Of a DNA stretch of 64,000 bases, positions 1-8,165 are shown one piece after another (position 1 is the first letter of the stretch; each line of letters starts with the position of its first letter). Origin of the DNA: Christensenella massiliensis (GTDB lineage Bacteria > Bacillota > Clostridia > Christensenellales > Christensenellaceae); assembly GCA_900155415.1 (NCBI GenBank), contig LT700187.1:1364001-1428000 (forward strand), in the 5' to 3' direction. A program made the position numbers and the translations under genes. The notes under the pieces are model-generated. The model made no database searches. It had not been told where the DNA came from and worked only from the letters and a program-made list of their open reading frames with translations.

Positions 1-1073
1 GCTTTGAGGTGAACGAGGGGATCATCGTAATGGCGGCGACGAACCGCCGTGATATCCTTGACCCGGCGTTGCTGCGTGCGGGCCGCTTCGATCGGCAGAT
101 CACCGTAAATTATCCTGACGTAAAGGGCCGGGAGGAGATATTGAAGGTGCATGCAAAGGGCAAGCCGTTCGAGCCGGATGTAGACTTTAAGGTTATTGCA
201 CGCCGTACGCCGGGCTTTATCGGCGCAGACCTTGAAAATGTGCTGAACGAAGCCGCGATCCTGACAGCGCGCCGCAGGAAAAAACGTATCGGCATGAGCG
301 AGATCGAGGAATCCATCACCCGCGTGATCGCAGGACCGGAAAAGAAGAGCCGTGTCATGACAGAGGATGACAAAAGGTGCACCGCATATCACGAGGTAGG
401 CCATGCGATCCTTGCGCATGTGCTGCCCAAGTGCGACCCGGTGCACGAGGTCTCGATCATTCCGCGCGGAATGGCGGCAGGCTATACCATGACGCTGCCC
501 GAGGAAGATAAGCAGCATGTGTTCAAATCCCGCCTGATGGATGAGATCACGATGATGCTGGGCGGCCGCGTGGCGGAGTCGCTCACCTTAAAGGATATCT
601 CCACAGGCGCGATCAACGACCTCCAGCGCGCGACAGAGACGGCAAAGGATATGGTCACAAAATATGGCATGAGCGACGAGCTTGGCCCGGTGTTCCTTGC
701 GTCCGGCCATGAAGTATTCCTCGGAAAGGATTTCGGCCAGACGCCCGAATATTCCGAGAGCACTTCCGCGCGGATCGACGCAGAGGTATCGCGTATCATT
801 GAAAGCGCGTATGCGAAAGCGACGGAGATATTGAGTAAAAATTTGAAAAAAGTGGTCAATATCGGGGAACTCCTCATGCGTAAGGAAAAGCTGACGGGCG
901 AGGAATTCAAAAGATTGTTTGAAGACGACGCGGCGGACCCTGCGGCGTGGGAGGACAGCGAAAGAGAAACGAAAGAAAAAGAACCGGAGCAGATCGCTCC
1001 TCCGGCGGAGCCGGTGGACGCGGAAGCGGTGGAAGCGATCGTCGTGGACCCGCCTGAGCCGGAAGAAGAATAA
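1..1073 (+). CDS. ftsH: ATP-dependent zinc metalloprotease FtsH (C-terminal part, 5' truncated by the window)
   Basis: Membrane-anchored AAA+ protease that degrades misfolded membrane proteins and regulatory proteins. The frame is open from base 3, so the gene starts outside the window. Visible are the end of the AAA module (the ATNR...DPALLRAGRFDR second region of homology), the zinc-protease motif HEVGH at about 390-404 and the M41 peptidase domain. The last 50 or so residues are a Glu/Pro-rich acidic tail, typical of the variable FtsH C-terminus. A hairpin terminator follows directly. The N-terminal membrane segments and Walker A are not visible here. Identification is firm. Confidence 0.97.
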   Translation, partial: FEVNEGIIVMAATNRRDILDPALLRAGRFDRQITVNYPDVKGREEILKVHAKGKPFEPDVDFKVIARRTPGFIGADLENVLNEAAILTARRRKKRIGMSEIEESITRVIAGPEKKSRVMTEDDKRCTAYHEVGHAILAHVLPKCDPVHEVSIIPRGMAAGYTMTLPEEDKQHVFKSRLMDEITMMLGGRVAESLTLKDISTGAINDLQRATETAKDMVTKYGMSDELGPVFLASGHEVFLGKDFGQTPEYSESTSARIDAEVSRIIESAYAKATEILSKNLKKVVNIGELLMRKEKLTGEEFKRLFEDDAADPAAWEDSERETKEKEPEQIAPPAEPVDAEAVEAIVVDPPEPEEE

Positions 1074-1099
1074 AGACCAAAATAAGAGACGGTGGGAAG

Positions 1100-1126
1100 A
1101 TCAGCGGCAGTCTGCCGCTGATTTTC
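1100..1126 (+). terminator. Rho-independent terminator after ftsH
   Basis: A perfect 9-bp stem (ATCAGCGGC / GCCGCTGAT) with a 5-nt loop is followed by TTTT. It lies 27 bases after the ftsH stop and separates it from the PHP gene. Confidence 0.85.
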
Positions 1127-1150
1127 TATCGCCTGACGGAGCACAGAAAA

Positions 1151-1981
1151 ATGATAGACCTACACATGCACTCCACGGCGTCAGACGGCACGGATACGCC
1201 GCAGGAGATCATTACAAAATGCCGGAAGCTGGGCCTCAAGCTGTCGGCAGTCACGGACCATGATACGATGGATTCCCAGCCGGAGGCAATACGGACAGCG
1301 CGGGAACTGAAGCTGCGGTATCTGACGGGCGTGGAGTTTTCCGTGCGCCATATAGGGGAGCTGCATATCCTCGGCTATGGGATGGACACCGAAGATCAGG
1401 AGCTTATCGCCATGATGAATGATTTGCGGAGCTCGCGTGTAGAGCGTGTGCATGAGATCATCCGTGTCGTACAGGAGCATGGCATGAAAATAAGCTTTGA
1501 AGATGTAGAGCGCTTTGCGAAGGGCAATACGCTCGGACGTCCACACGTTGCGCTTGCCCTGATCGAAAAGGGATATGCGAGCGATCTTCAGGATGCGTTC
1601 ACACGCTATCTGAATGAGGAAGGCAGCTGCTATGTGCAGCGCCGTAAGCTGAATCCCGGTCAGGCGATCGAAATGATCCGCAAAACGGGCGGGCTTCCCG
1701 TACTCGCCCATCCGAAATTTGTTCGTACGGACGATATAGAGGCGCTTGTGACGGAGCTGAAAGAAATGGGGCTCGGAGGTATCGAGGCATATTATCCCGC
1801 GCATTCGGATGCAGATGTGGAACGGTATGTGGGGATCGCGCGGAGAAACGGTCTGCTCGTGACGGCGGGCAGCGATTATCACGGTGCGATGCGCCCCTAT
1901 GCGGCGATCGCGTGTGAAAAACGTACGGGGCCGTTCCTCGAGGAGTCCGTGAAAATTTTAGCTGAAAAATATGCAATTTGA
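1151..1981 (+). CDS. PHP-domain phosphoesterase (TrpH/YciV-like, probable 3',5'-nucleoside bisphosphate phosphatase or RNase AM type)
   Basis: The 276-residue product opens with the PHP motif I, DLHMHSTASDGT, followed by TDHDT and a C-terminal GSDYHG, the metal-binding His/Asp set of the polymerase-and-histidinol-phosphatase superfamily. Length and motif order match the TrpH/YciV family. Characterised members hydrolyse 3',5'-bisphosphonucleotides or trim RNA 5' ends. The substrate of this copy is inferred from family only. It sits alone between the ftsH terminator and the prs promoter, whose -35 box starts one base after this stop. Confidence 0.88.
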   Translation: MIDLHMHSTASDGTDTPQEIITKCRKLGLKLSAVTDHDTMDSQPEAIRTARELKLRYLTGVEFSVRHIGELHILGYGMDTEDQELIAMMNDLRSSRVERVHEIIRVVQEHGMKISFEDVERFAKGNTLGRPHVALALIEKGYASDLQDAFTRYLNEEGSCYVQRRKLNPGQAIEMIRKTGGLPVLAHPKFVRTDDIEALVTELKEMGLGGIEAYYPAHSDADVERYVGIARRNGLLVTAGSDYHGAMRPYAAIACEKRTGPFLEESVKILAEKYAI

Positions 1982-2010
1982 TTGAAAAGGATACGTACGG
2001 GTGCTATAAT
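1982..2010 (+). promoter_or_regulatory. Sigma-A type promoter for prs
   Basis: TTGAAA at 1982-1987, a 17-bp spacer and TATAAT at 2005-2010. The predicted start is about 2017, giving a leader of about 40 nt before the prs ATG. Confidence 0.8.
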
Positions 2011-2055
2011 TGTGAATAGGTGCTAAAACGATTTTGACAAGGATGGTAGGTACTT

Positions 2056-3057
2056 ATGCTGAACGGAAACCCGGACATAAAAATTTTTGCCGGCTCATCA
2101 GGGGTTGCTTTTGCGAAGAAGATGTGCGCCTATCTTGGGGCGGACTTAGGGGCGTCGGAGGTCATCCATTTTTCTGACGGAAATATCTTTATCCGCATCA
2201 AGGAAACAGTAAGAGACAAAGATGTGTATGTAGTGCTCCCGATCGGTTTGGACCCAAACAACGAATTAGTGGAGCTTTTATTTTGGATGGATTCCTTCAA
2301 GCGTGCGAGCGCAAGCTCCGTTACGGCGATCATTCCGTATTTCGGATATGCCAAAGGCGATAAAAAGGACGAACCAAGGGTCTCCATTCGGGCGCGTGTG
2401 TGCGCAGACTGTCTGGAAACGGCAGGGGCGGACCGCGTGATCACGATGGATCTGCACAGCGCGCAGGTGCAGGGCTTCTTCAAGATCCCTGTAGACCATC
2501 TGCTTTCCCTTCCGATCTTGTGCGAATATATCAAGGGAATGGATATCATGGAAGACCTCGTGGTCGTTTCACCGGATGCAGGCTTTGCCAAGACGGCGCG
2601 GAAATATGCAGATTATCTGAAGCTTCCCGTTGCCATTGGCGATAAAACGAGGACAGGGCATGACGAAAATGCGCACATCCTTGAGCTCATCGGCGATGTC
2701 GAGGGCAAGAACTGTATGATCGTGGATGATTTCTCTATTTCAGGTGGAACGCTGATCGATGTAGCGCACATGCTGAAAGCTCGGGGTGCAAAGCGTATCG
2801 TTTCTGTCTTGGGGCATATCATGCTGCGCGAAAAGGGCGTCCGTGCCATCAACGAGAGCCCGATCGAAGCTGTGATCTCCACAGACAGTGTGGAGAATCC
2901 GTTTATTGTCGGGCAGAATAAATTCCAAACGGTATCCGTCGCGCCGCTTTTTGCGGAAGCAGTTTACCGGATCCACGAGCGGGAGTCGGTGAGCACGCTG
3001 TTCTCGACCGTACCGCAGAAATTAAAAGACGACCTCAAAGGCTCGTGCGGAAAGTAA
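2056..3057 (+). CDS. prs: Ribose-phosphate pyrophosphokinase (PRPP synthetase), divergent
   Basis: Makes phosphoribosyl pyrophosphate from ribose 5-phosphate and ATP for nucleotide, His and Trp synthesis. The 333-residue protein is a little longer than classical Prs (about 315). It keeps IPYFGYA, the MDLHSAQ metal-site region, VVSPDAG, and Lys197 and Arg199 of the flexible catalytic loop (DKTR in place of the usual DKRR). The PRPP-binding loop is VDDFSISGGTL at about 223-233 rather than the common VDDMIDTGGTL. It has its own promoter and terminator. The overall fold assignment is firm; the altered loops suggest a divergent subclass. Confidence 0.9.
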   Translation: MLNGNPDIKIFAGSSGVAFAKKMCAYLGADLGASEVIHFSDGNIFIRIKETVRDKDVYVVLPIGLDPNNELVELLFWMDSFKRASASSVTAIIPYFGYAKGDKKDEPRVSIRARVCADCLETAGADRVITMDLHSAQVQGFFKIPVDHLLSLPILCEYIKGMDIMEDLVVVSPDAGFAKTARKYADYLKLPVAIGDKTRTGHDENAHILELIGDVEGKNCMIVDDFSISGGTLIDVAHMLKARGAKRIVSVLGHIMLREKGVRAINESPIEAVISTDSVENPFIVGQNKFQTVSVAPLFAEAVYRIHERESVSTLFSTVPQKLKDDLKGSCGK

Positions 3058-3081
3058 GAGAAAACGATAAAATAAACACAG

Positions 3082-3125
3082 CCCTGCCTTGTTGTAGCAT
3101 CTATGATAAGACAGGGAATTTTTTT
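3082..3125 (+). terminator. Terminator after prs
   Basis: CCCTGCCTT pairs with AAGACAGGG with one C/A mismatch. A long loop separates the arms and AATTTTTTT follows. The U-run is strong; the stem is imperfect. Confidence 0.65.
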
Positions 3126-3142
3126 AAAACGAGAGGAAACCG

Positions 3143-4414
3143 ATGAAAAAATATAAAAAGATATTGGGCTTCGTCTTATTGACGGCGATGATATTGACGA
3201 TGCTCCTGCCGGCGGCAGCATTTGCGGAAGAGACGGCAGCGCCGACAGAGACGGCGGCGCAGACGGCAGAGCCGACGCCGGAGCCTACACCAGAGCCGAC
3301 GCCGGAACCCACGCCGGAGCCGACGCCGGAACCTACGCCGACTCCGACACAACGGCCGACGCAGGCGCCAACACAGACGCCGTCCGCTTCTCCGTCGCCT
3401 ACGGCGACACCGGACGACAGCCAGAATTATGTCGATCTGGCGATGTATATCTATGATAACGGTGCGGTCGTATCCGGTTATACCGTTAAGGTAGGCAACC
3501 TTTCCCAGACGACCAACGGAGAGGGGATGGTATCCTTCCCGGGGGTGGCAGTGGGCGATCATACCGTAACGCTGACCGGAAAAGACGGCAAACAGAGCAC
3601 CGGGCGTATTCTGCTTTCCCGCGGAGACCGAACGGCCATTCAGGATATGGCGATGGGCGGAAAATATGATGTCTCCATCGCGAACGGAGTAAAAACTCTC
3701 TATATGTCTGTCGTGTTCGTGCCGGAGGAAGCGCTTCAGATATACGCGGTAGGTGAAAGCAAAACACCGGCGCCGGAAGCGACGGCAACGGCTTCAGCAG
3801 GTATCGCCGGCGCGATGAAATTTACAGCTGATTTCGTGGATATGGCAGGAGACGGGATCTCCGGCGTGAGCGTACAGGTCAATCAGGGAGATACGGTGCT
3901 CGCTACGGGAGCGGCGGACGGAAAAGGACGTTTTGTTGTCAGTCAGGGCGGGATCGGCTCTTATCAATGGAGCATGCTCATGCCCGGCGCATCCGCAGAG
4001 CAGGGAACGCTCCTGAACGTTGAGGTACAGCAGGGAGCAACGACTAAAATCGTATCTGCAGCAGACGGCTCTTATGTGGTACAGACGCCGGGAACCTCGC
4101 AGAATCTGTATCTGAAGTTTGAACAGAACGGGGGCGGTTTTGTTCTAAAAGAAGTTTCCGATCAGGTACCGGGCGGGATCAGTTCCCTTATGCTCGGCAT
4201 CATTATGGTAATCGTGATCATCGTTGTGGTCATCGTGATCATTGCGGCGGTCCGGCACAATAAAAAGAAAAAACGCAGGATGGAGAAGATGCCGGACGAA
4301 CCCCGCGGCCGCGAACGCGAATTCGAGATGGAGGATGTGCGGGAAGAAAACGCCGCCGCACGTCCGAAAAAAACGGGTGGAGCGAATAAAATGGGCGACC
4401 GCAGCAGGCTGTAA
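3143..4414 (+). CDS. Secreted, membrane-anchored PT-repeat surface protein of unknown function
   Basis: 423 residues with a clear Sec signal peptide (MKKYKK, a hydrophobic core, then AAAFAEE). Next come a Thr/Pro/Glu-rich linker (residues about 30-90) built of PTPE repeats and two probable beta-sandwich domains of Ig/carboxypeptidase-regulatory style. These carry VSGYTVKVGNLSQTT and ISGVSVQVNQGDT with alternating Gly/Asp turns. One C-terminal transmembrane helix (ISSLMLGIIMVIVII...) follows, with a basic KKKKRR stop and a charged cytoplasmic tail. There is no LPXTG motif. The layout suggests an extracellular adhesin-like or envelope-sensing protein held by its C-terminal helix. No specific function can be assigned. 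Confidence 0.75.
   Translation: MKKYKKILGFVLLTAMILTMLLPAAAFAEETAAPTETAAQTAEPTPEPTPEPTPEPTPEPTPEPTPTPTQRPTQAPTQTPSASPSPTATPDDSQNYVDLAMYIYDNGAVVSGYTVKVGNLSQTTNGEGMVSFPGVAVGDHTVTLTGKDGKQSTGRILLSRGDRTAIQDMAMGGKYDVSIANGVKTLYMSVVFVPEEALQIYAVGESKTPAPEATATASAGIAGAMKFTADFVDMAGDGISGVSVQVNQGDTVLATGAADGKGRFVVSQGGIGSYQWSMLMPGASAEQGTLLNVEVQQGATTKIVSAADGSYVVQTPGTSQNLYLKFEQNGGGFVLKEVSDQVPGGISSLMLGIIMVIVIIVVVIVIIAAVRHNKKKKRRMEKMPDEPRGREREFEMEDVREENAAARPKKTGGANKMGDRSRL
3269..3340 (+). repeat. 12-bp tandem repeat encoding PTPE units
   Basis: About six copies of a 12-bp unit close to GAGCCGACGCCG, differing mainly at synonymous third positions, encode the repeated Glu-Pro-Thr-Pro linker. Such an array could change copy number by slippage without breaking the frame. 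Confidence 0.85.
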
Positions 4415-4424
4415 CAAGAAAAAG

Positions 4425-4457
4425 AAAAGGGCGGCTCTCTTATAGAGCCGCCCTTTT
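4425..4457 (+). terminator. Terminator after the PT-repeat protein
   Basis: A perfect 10-bp stem GGGCGGCTCT / AGAGCCGCCC with a 5-nt loop, preceded by A-rich sequence and followed by TTTT. Confidence 0.92.
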
Positions 4458-4471
4458 GGAAAGGAAATACT

Positions 4472-5017
4472 ATGAAACTGCTTATTGCATCAGACATCCA
4501 TGGTTCTGCGCTTTTTTGCGGACAGCTTATGGAGGCTTACAAAAAAGAAGGCACACAGCGGCTGCTTTTGCTTGGAGACCTGCTGTATCACGGGCCGCGC
4601 AATGAGCTCCCCCAAGGATACGCGCCAAAAGAAGTGATTCGGATGCTCAATGAAAAAAGCGGCGATATTTTGTGTGTGCGGGGCAACTGCGAGGCCGAGG
4701 TAGACCAAATGGTGCTTGATTTTCCCGTCATGGCGGATTATAGTGCGATCTTTTTGGATGGTATCACAGTCTATGCGACGCATGGGCATATCTGGAACGA
4801 AGAGGACCTGCCGCCGCTTAAGAAAGGGGATATCCTTTTGTGCGGTCATACGCATGTGCCGAAATGCACAGATCATGGGAATTATGTTTATATGAACCCG
4901 GGCTCGGTATCCATCCCGAAAGAGGGAAGCGCCCACGGTTATATGATATTTGAGGACGGGAGTTTTGTATGGAAAACGCTTGCGGGGGAGGCATACCTAA
5001 AGTATGAATGCCGGTAA
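4472..5017 (+). CDS. yfcE: YfcE-type metallophosphodiesterase
   Basis: 181 residues with the calcineurin-like motifs SDIHGS, LLGDLLYHGPRN, RGNCEAEVDQM, THGH and GHTHVP, then NPGSVSIPK. The order and spacing are those of E. coli YfcE, a Mn-dependent phosphodiesterase of unknown physiological substrate. Length matches the family. It sits alone between two strong hairpin terminators, so it appears to be monocistronic, with AAAGGA just upstream of its ATG. Confidence 0.93.
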   Translation: MKLLIASDIHGSALFCGQLMEAYKKEGTQRLLLLGDLLYHGPRNELPQGYAPKEVIRMLNEKSGDILCVRGNCEAEVDQMVLDFPVMADYSAIFLDGITVYATHGHIWNEEDLPPLKKGDILLCGHTHVPKCTDHGNYVYMNPGSVSIPKEGSAHGYMIFEDGSFVWKTLAGEAYLKYECR

Positions 5018-5027
5018 AAGAAAGGAA

Positions 5028-5058
5028 AAAAGGCGGCTTTGCAGAGCCGCCTTTTTTA
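5028..5058 (+). terminator. Bidirectional terminator between yfcE and the phosphohexomutase
   Basis: AAGGCGGCT / AGCCGCCTT stem with A-tract before and T-tract after. It can end transcription of yfcE (plus) and of the converging mutase gene (minus). Confidence 0.9.
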
Positions 5059-5095
5059 ATAGTTCCCGGTCATACCGGAGAATTCTAATTTTTGG

Positions 5096-6583
5096 TTATT
5101 TCAAATAACGTTCGATGGGCGAAAGGTCGAGCTTGTCGTAGTCTTTCAGGAATGCATATAGCTTTTCCGTGATTATGCGGACGCCGCCCTCGCGGTCGCT
5201 TTCCACATTGACGGGGATCAGCGGATCGTGCAGGGAAAGGCGCACGAGGAACCAGCCGGCGCCCTGTTCCTTGTCAAAGGAAACGCGGATGCCCTCATGA
5301 TTATCCGGCGCGATCTTGAAATCAGGCTGCTTTTTCGCATATTTCTCAAGTGCGGCGATCATTTCGTTGCCATACGCTTTAAAGTCGTCCGTGCCGATAT
5401 TGAGGCGGAACTCCCTGCTCTCAAACGGTTCTTTCAGGTCTGAGATCAGGTCTGAGATCGTATGGCCCTGTTTTTTCAGCTTTGCCATTTCGATAAGCAG
5501 GCGCGTTACAAGATAGGCGCCGTCGTCGAGAAAATAATTTTCCTTGAGCGCCGCATGCCCCGACGTCTCAATGGCAAGCTGGGAATCGACGCCGTTTTCA
5601 TTGAGACGGATGGATTCGTTGATCACGTTTTTATAGCCGCGCTTAAAGCGGTGATGCACGCCGCCATGGTTTGCAATGAATTCCGCAAGCCCGCTTGATG
5701 TGATGGAATCCGTCACGATCGTAGTGCCGGGAAATTCCTTCAAAAGAATCGCGGAGATCGCCGCGATGAGCCGGTTCTTGTTGAGAACGCTGCCGCCCTT
5801 ATCTACCGCGCCCGCACGGTCGACGTCCGTATCGAAAATAATGCCGAAATCCGCTCCGTTTTTTACGACGGCGTCTACGATGCTCTTCATCGCGTCTCCG
5901 TCCTCAGGGTTGGGGATATGGTTCGGGAACGTACCGTCCGGCTCGAGGAACTGGCTTCCCGCCGTATCTGCACCAAGCGGCGCGAGTACTTTGTCTGCAT
6001 AAAATCCGCCCGCACCGTTGCCTGCGTCTACAATGATCTTAAAGCCCTCGAACGGTTTTTCCTCGCCGGTGGCCTTCCGGATCTTTTCCGTAAGGATGCC
6101 GGCATATACGCTCATGAAATCGGCCTGCGAAACGCTGCCCTTTGCTTCCGCCGGAAGAGAAGGCTTCGCCGCGATGCGGATCAGCTCCGCGATATCGCTC
6201 TTTTCGAGGCCGCCGTCTTTGGTAAAGAACTTCAGACCATTGCGGTTCATGGGCAGGTGGCTCGCCGTCACCATAACTGCGCCGTCGCACAGGAAGCCGT
6301 CAGTCACGGTCGTCATGAACATTGCCGGAGTGGAGGCCATGCCGCAGTCAAGGACGTCAGCCCCCATAGCGGTGAAGCCCTCGATGCAGGCCTGCATAAG
6401 CGCCGGACCGGTCACGCGGGAATCCCTGCCGACCGCGATTTTCGGCTGCGCGTTGCCGCGCGCGGAAAGCCATTTTACAAATGCCGCCGCAAGGTCGCGC
6501 GCCGCTGCCTCTGTGAGGTTTGCGCCGTCGCCGAGCGCTACGCCGCGTATATCGCTGCCGTTTTGCAGTTTCTGATAATCCAT
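5096..6583 (-). CDS. Phosphomannomutase/phosphoglucomutase family protein
   Basis: Alpha-D-phosphohexomutase, interconverting sugar 1- and 6-phosphates for envelope and nucleotide-sugar supply. Starting at the ATG at 6583 gives 495 residues beginning MDYQKLQNGSDIRG. A longer frame to 6655 exists but its N-terminus is not family-like. Visible are the phosphoserine loop TASHLP (TASHNP in classical members), the metal loop DTDVDRAG (classical DGDADR) and the sugar-specificity loop ETSGHAAL. The variant loops place it in a divergent branch, so the sugar preference is uncertain. It converges on yfcE. Confidence 0.87.
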   Translation of the reverse strand: MDYQKLQNGSDIRGVALGDGANLTEAAARDLAAAFVKWLSARGNAQPKIAVGRDSRVTGPALMQACIEGFTAMGADVLDCGMASTPAMFMTTVTDGFLCDGAVMVTASHLPMNRNGLKFFTKDGGLEKSDIAELIRIAAKPSLPAEAKGSVSQADFMSVYAGILTEKIRKATGEEKPFEGFKIIVDAGNGAGGFYADKVLAPLGADTAGSQFLEPDGTFPNHIPNPEDGDAMKSIVDAVVKNGADFGIIFDTDVDRAGAVDKGGSVLNKNRLIAAISAILLKEFPGTTIVTDSITSSGLAEFIANHGGVHHRFKRGYKNVINESIRLNENGVDSQLAIETSGHAALKENYFLDDGAYLVTRLLIEMAKLKKQGHTISDLISDLKEPFESREFRLNIGTDDFKAYGNEMIAALEKYAKKQPDFKIAPDNHEGIRVSFDKEQGAGWFLVRLSLHDPLIPVNVESDREGGVRIITEKLYAFLKDYDKLDLSPIERYLK

Positions 6584-6822
6584 ATTTTTACCACGCTTTC
6601 TTTTTGTTTTATATTCGGATAACTTTATTGTACCCGGAAAACAGAGCGCATTCAAGAGCCTGAAGCCGCTGAAGGTGTTTTTTCAGGGGGAGGGGCCGGT
6701 TTTCAAAAAAATACTTGAAAATATATGAGGTTTTGCTCAAAAGGCATGTGCTTTGCGGCGGGAACCGTACAGGGAGACAGGCGGGAAAAGGCCGGAAATA
6801 TGACGTTTTCGTAACAAAACAG

Positions 6823-6851
6823 TTGAAAAAAGACCCTTGATGTATTATCAT
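6823..6851 (+). promoter_or_regulatory. Probable promoter for mreB/mbl
   Basis: TTGAAA (6823-6828), a 17-bp spacer and TATCAT (6846-6851), about 90 bases before the start codon. The 6656-6941 gap holds this promoter and probably the divergent mutase promoter; no gene was seen there. Confidence 0.55.
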
Positions 6852-6941
6852 ATATGATATGTAGACCTGTGATATTTTGCGTGCCGCAGCATGCGGCGGC
6901 GTGAGGAACGGGTCAGTAATCGAGAAGAGAGGCTTCGATGA

Positions 6942-7991
6942 ATGGGTTTATTCGGAAATTACAATGATATAGGGATCGACCTCGGTACGGCGACGGTTCT
7001 CGTCTATGTGCGGGGAAAAGGCATCGTGCTGCGCGAGCCGTCTGTGGTCGCAGTAGACCGGCTTTCGGGCAGAATGCTTGCGATCGGCGAGGAAGCGCGT
7101 ATCATGCTTGGACGCACGCCCGGCAACATCGTGGCGGTCCGTCCGCTGCGGGAAGGCGTGATCTCGAATTTCCATGATACGGAAAGAATGCTTCGTTACT
7201 TCCTGCGCAAGGTGATCGGAAAACGCCTGTTCTTTAAGCCGCGTGTCGTCGTGTGCGTCCCATCCGGTGTTACAGAGGTGGAAAAGCGTTCGGTCATCGA
7301 GGCGACGGAGGAGGCGGGCGCGCGCCACACCTGCCTGATCGAAGAACCGATCGCGGCGGCGATCGGTGCGGGGATCGACATCGGCGCGCCGCAGGGCAAT
7401 ATGGTGCTCGATATCGGCGGCGGCACGGCAGATATGGCCGTCATTTCGCTCGGCGGGGCTGTTATCAGCGATTCCATCAAGATCGCGGGCGATACCTTTG
7501 ACGAATATATTTCACGGTATATCAAGAAAAAATACAATATGCTGATCGGCGAACGCACGGCGGAGGAGATCAAGATCAATATCGGCAGCGCGTTCCCGAG
7601 AAAAGAAGAGGCTTATATGGAAGTGACGGGGCGCAACCTGATTTCCGGGCTTCCCAAAACGATCACCATCAGCTCGAACGAGACGATAGAAGCGATGCAG
7701 GAGCCTTTAAACCGCATCATGGAAACGATGCACAGCGTGCTCGAACGTACGCCGCCGGAGCTTACGGCGGACATCGCGGAAAACGGTATCTGTATGACAG
7801 GCGGCGGTTCCCTGCTGTACGGGCTTGACCGGCTGCTCACGGAGCGCACCAAGATCCCGTGCTATGTTGCGGAGGATGCCGTTTCATGTGTTGCGATCGG
7901 CACCGGAAAGGCGCTTGAGAGCATCGACGTATACAGTGCGGGAGCAGTCTATGATTACCGCCGGGGCGATTACTACAATCAGGGATATTAA
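6942..7991 (+). CDS. mreB: MreB/Mbl-family actin-like cell-shape protein
   Basis: 349 residues with actin-fold motifs: DIGIDLGTATVLVYVRGKG (phosphate 1), EEPIAAAIGAG, MVLDIGGGTADMAVIS (phosphate 2) and MTGGGSLLYG (adenosine). It forms membrane-associated filaments that direct lateral wall synthesis. No mreC or mreD follows; the gene stands alone with its own promoter and terminator. This resembles mbl or mreBH paralogues of Firmicutes more than the mreBCD operon copy. The family is certain, the exact paralogue is not. Confidence 0.92.
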   Translation: MGLFGNYNDIGIDLGTATVLVYVRGKGIVLREPSVVAVDRLSGRMLAIGEEARIMLGRTPGNIVAVRPLREGVISNFHDTERMLRYFLRKVIGKRLFFKPRVVVCVPSGVTEVEKRSVIEATEEAGARHTCLIEEPIAAAIGAGIDIGAPQGNMVLDIGGGTADMAVISLGGAVISDSIKIAGDTFDEYISRYIKKKYNMLIGERTAEEIKINIGSAFPRKEEAYMEVTGRNLISGLPKTITISSNETIEAMQEPLNRIMETMHSVLERTPPELTADIAENGICMTGGGSLLYGLDRLLTERTKIPCYVAEDAVSCVAIGTGKALESIDVYSAGAVYDYRRGDYYNQGY

Positions 7992-8002
7992 ACAGGAAAA
8001 GG

Positions 8003-8038
8003 AAATTGCCATCCTGTTCCAAGGGTGGCAATTTTTTC
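8003..8038 (+). terminator. Terminator after mreB/mbl
   Basis: An 11-bp stem AATTGCCATCC / GGGTGGCAATT (one G.U), then TTTTTT. Confidence 0.88.
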
Positions 8039-8087
8039 TTGTTTTGCGCAGACCTTGCGGCCGCATTTTTTAATATTTTGTAAATCT

Positions 8088-8115
8088 TTGCAAAAAGCCG
8101 CGTAAATTCTATAAA
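8088..8115 (+). promoter_or_regulatory. Promoter for the LCP gene
   Basis: TTGCAA at 8088-8093, a 16-bp spacer and TATAAA at 8110-8115. The start near 8122 leaves only about 14 nt before the in-frame GTG at 8136. This supports the TTG start at 8166. Confidence 0.6.
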
Positions 8116-8165
8116 AATGGCTTAATATAGAAGCTGTGAAAAATGAAAGCGGAGGAAATAGACCC

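Noticed and set aside
3260-3420. CRISPR-like array
   Set aside because: The repeat is a 12-bp in-frame coding repeat with no spacers. No Cas genes are present anywhere in the window.
3176-3562. Arg-rich frames on both strands over the PT repeat
   Set aside because: They are out-of-frame readings of the 12-bp repeat, not basic proteins.
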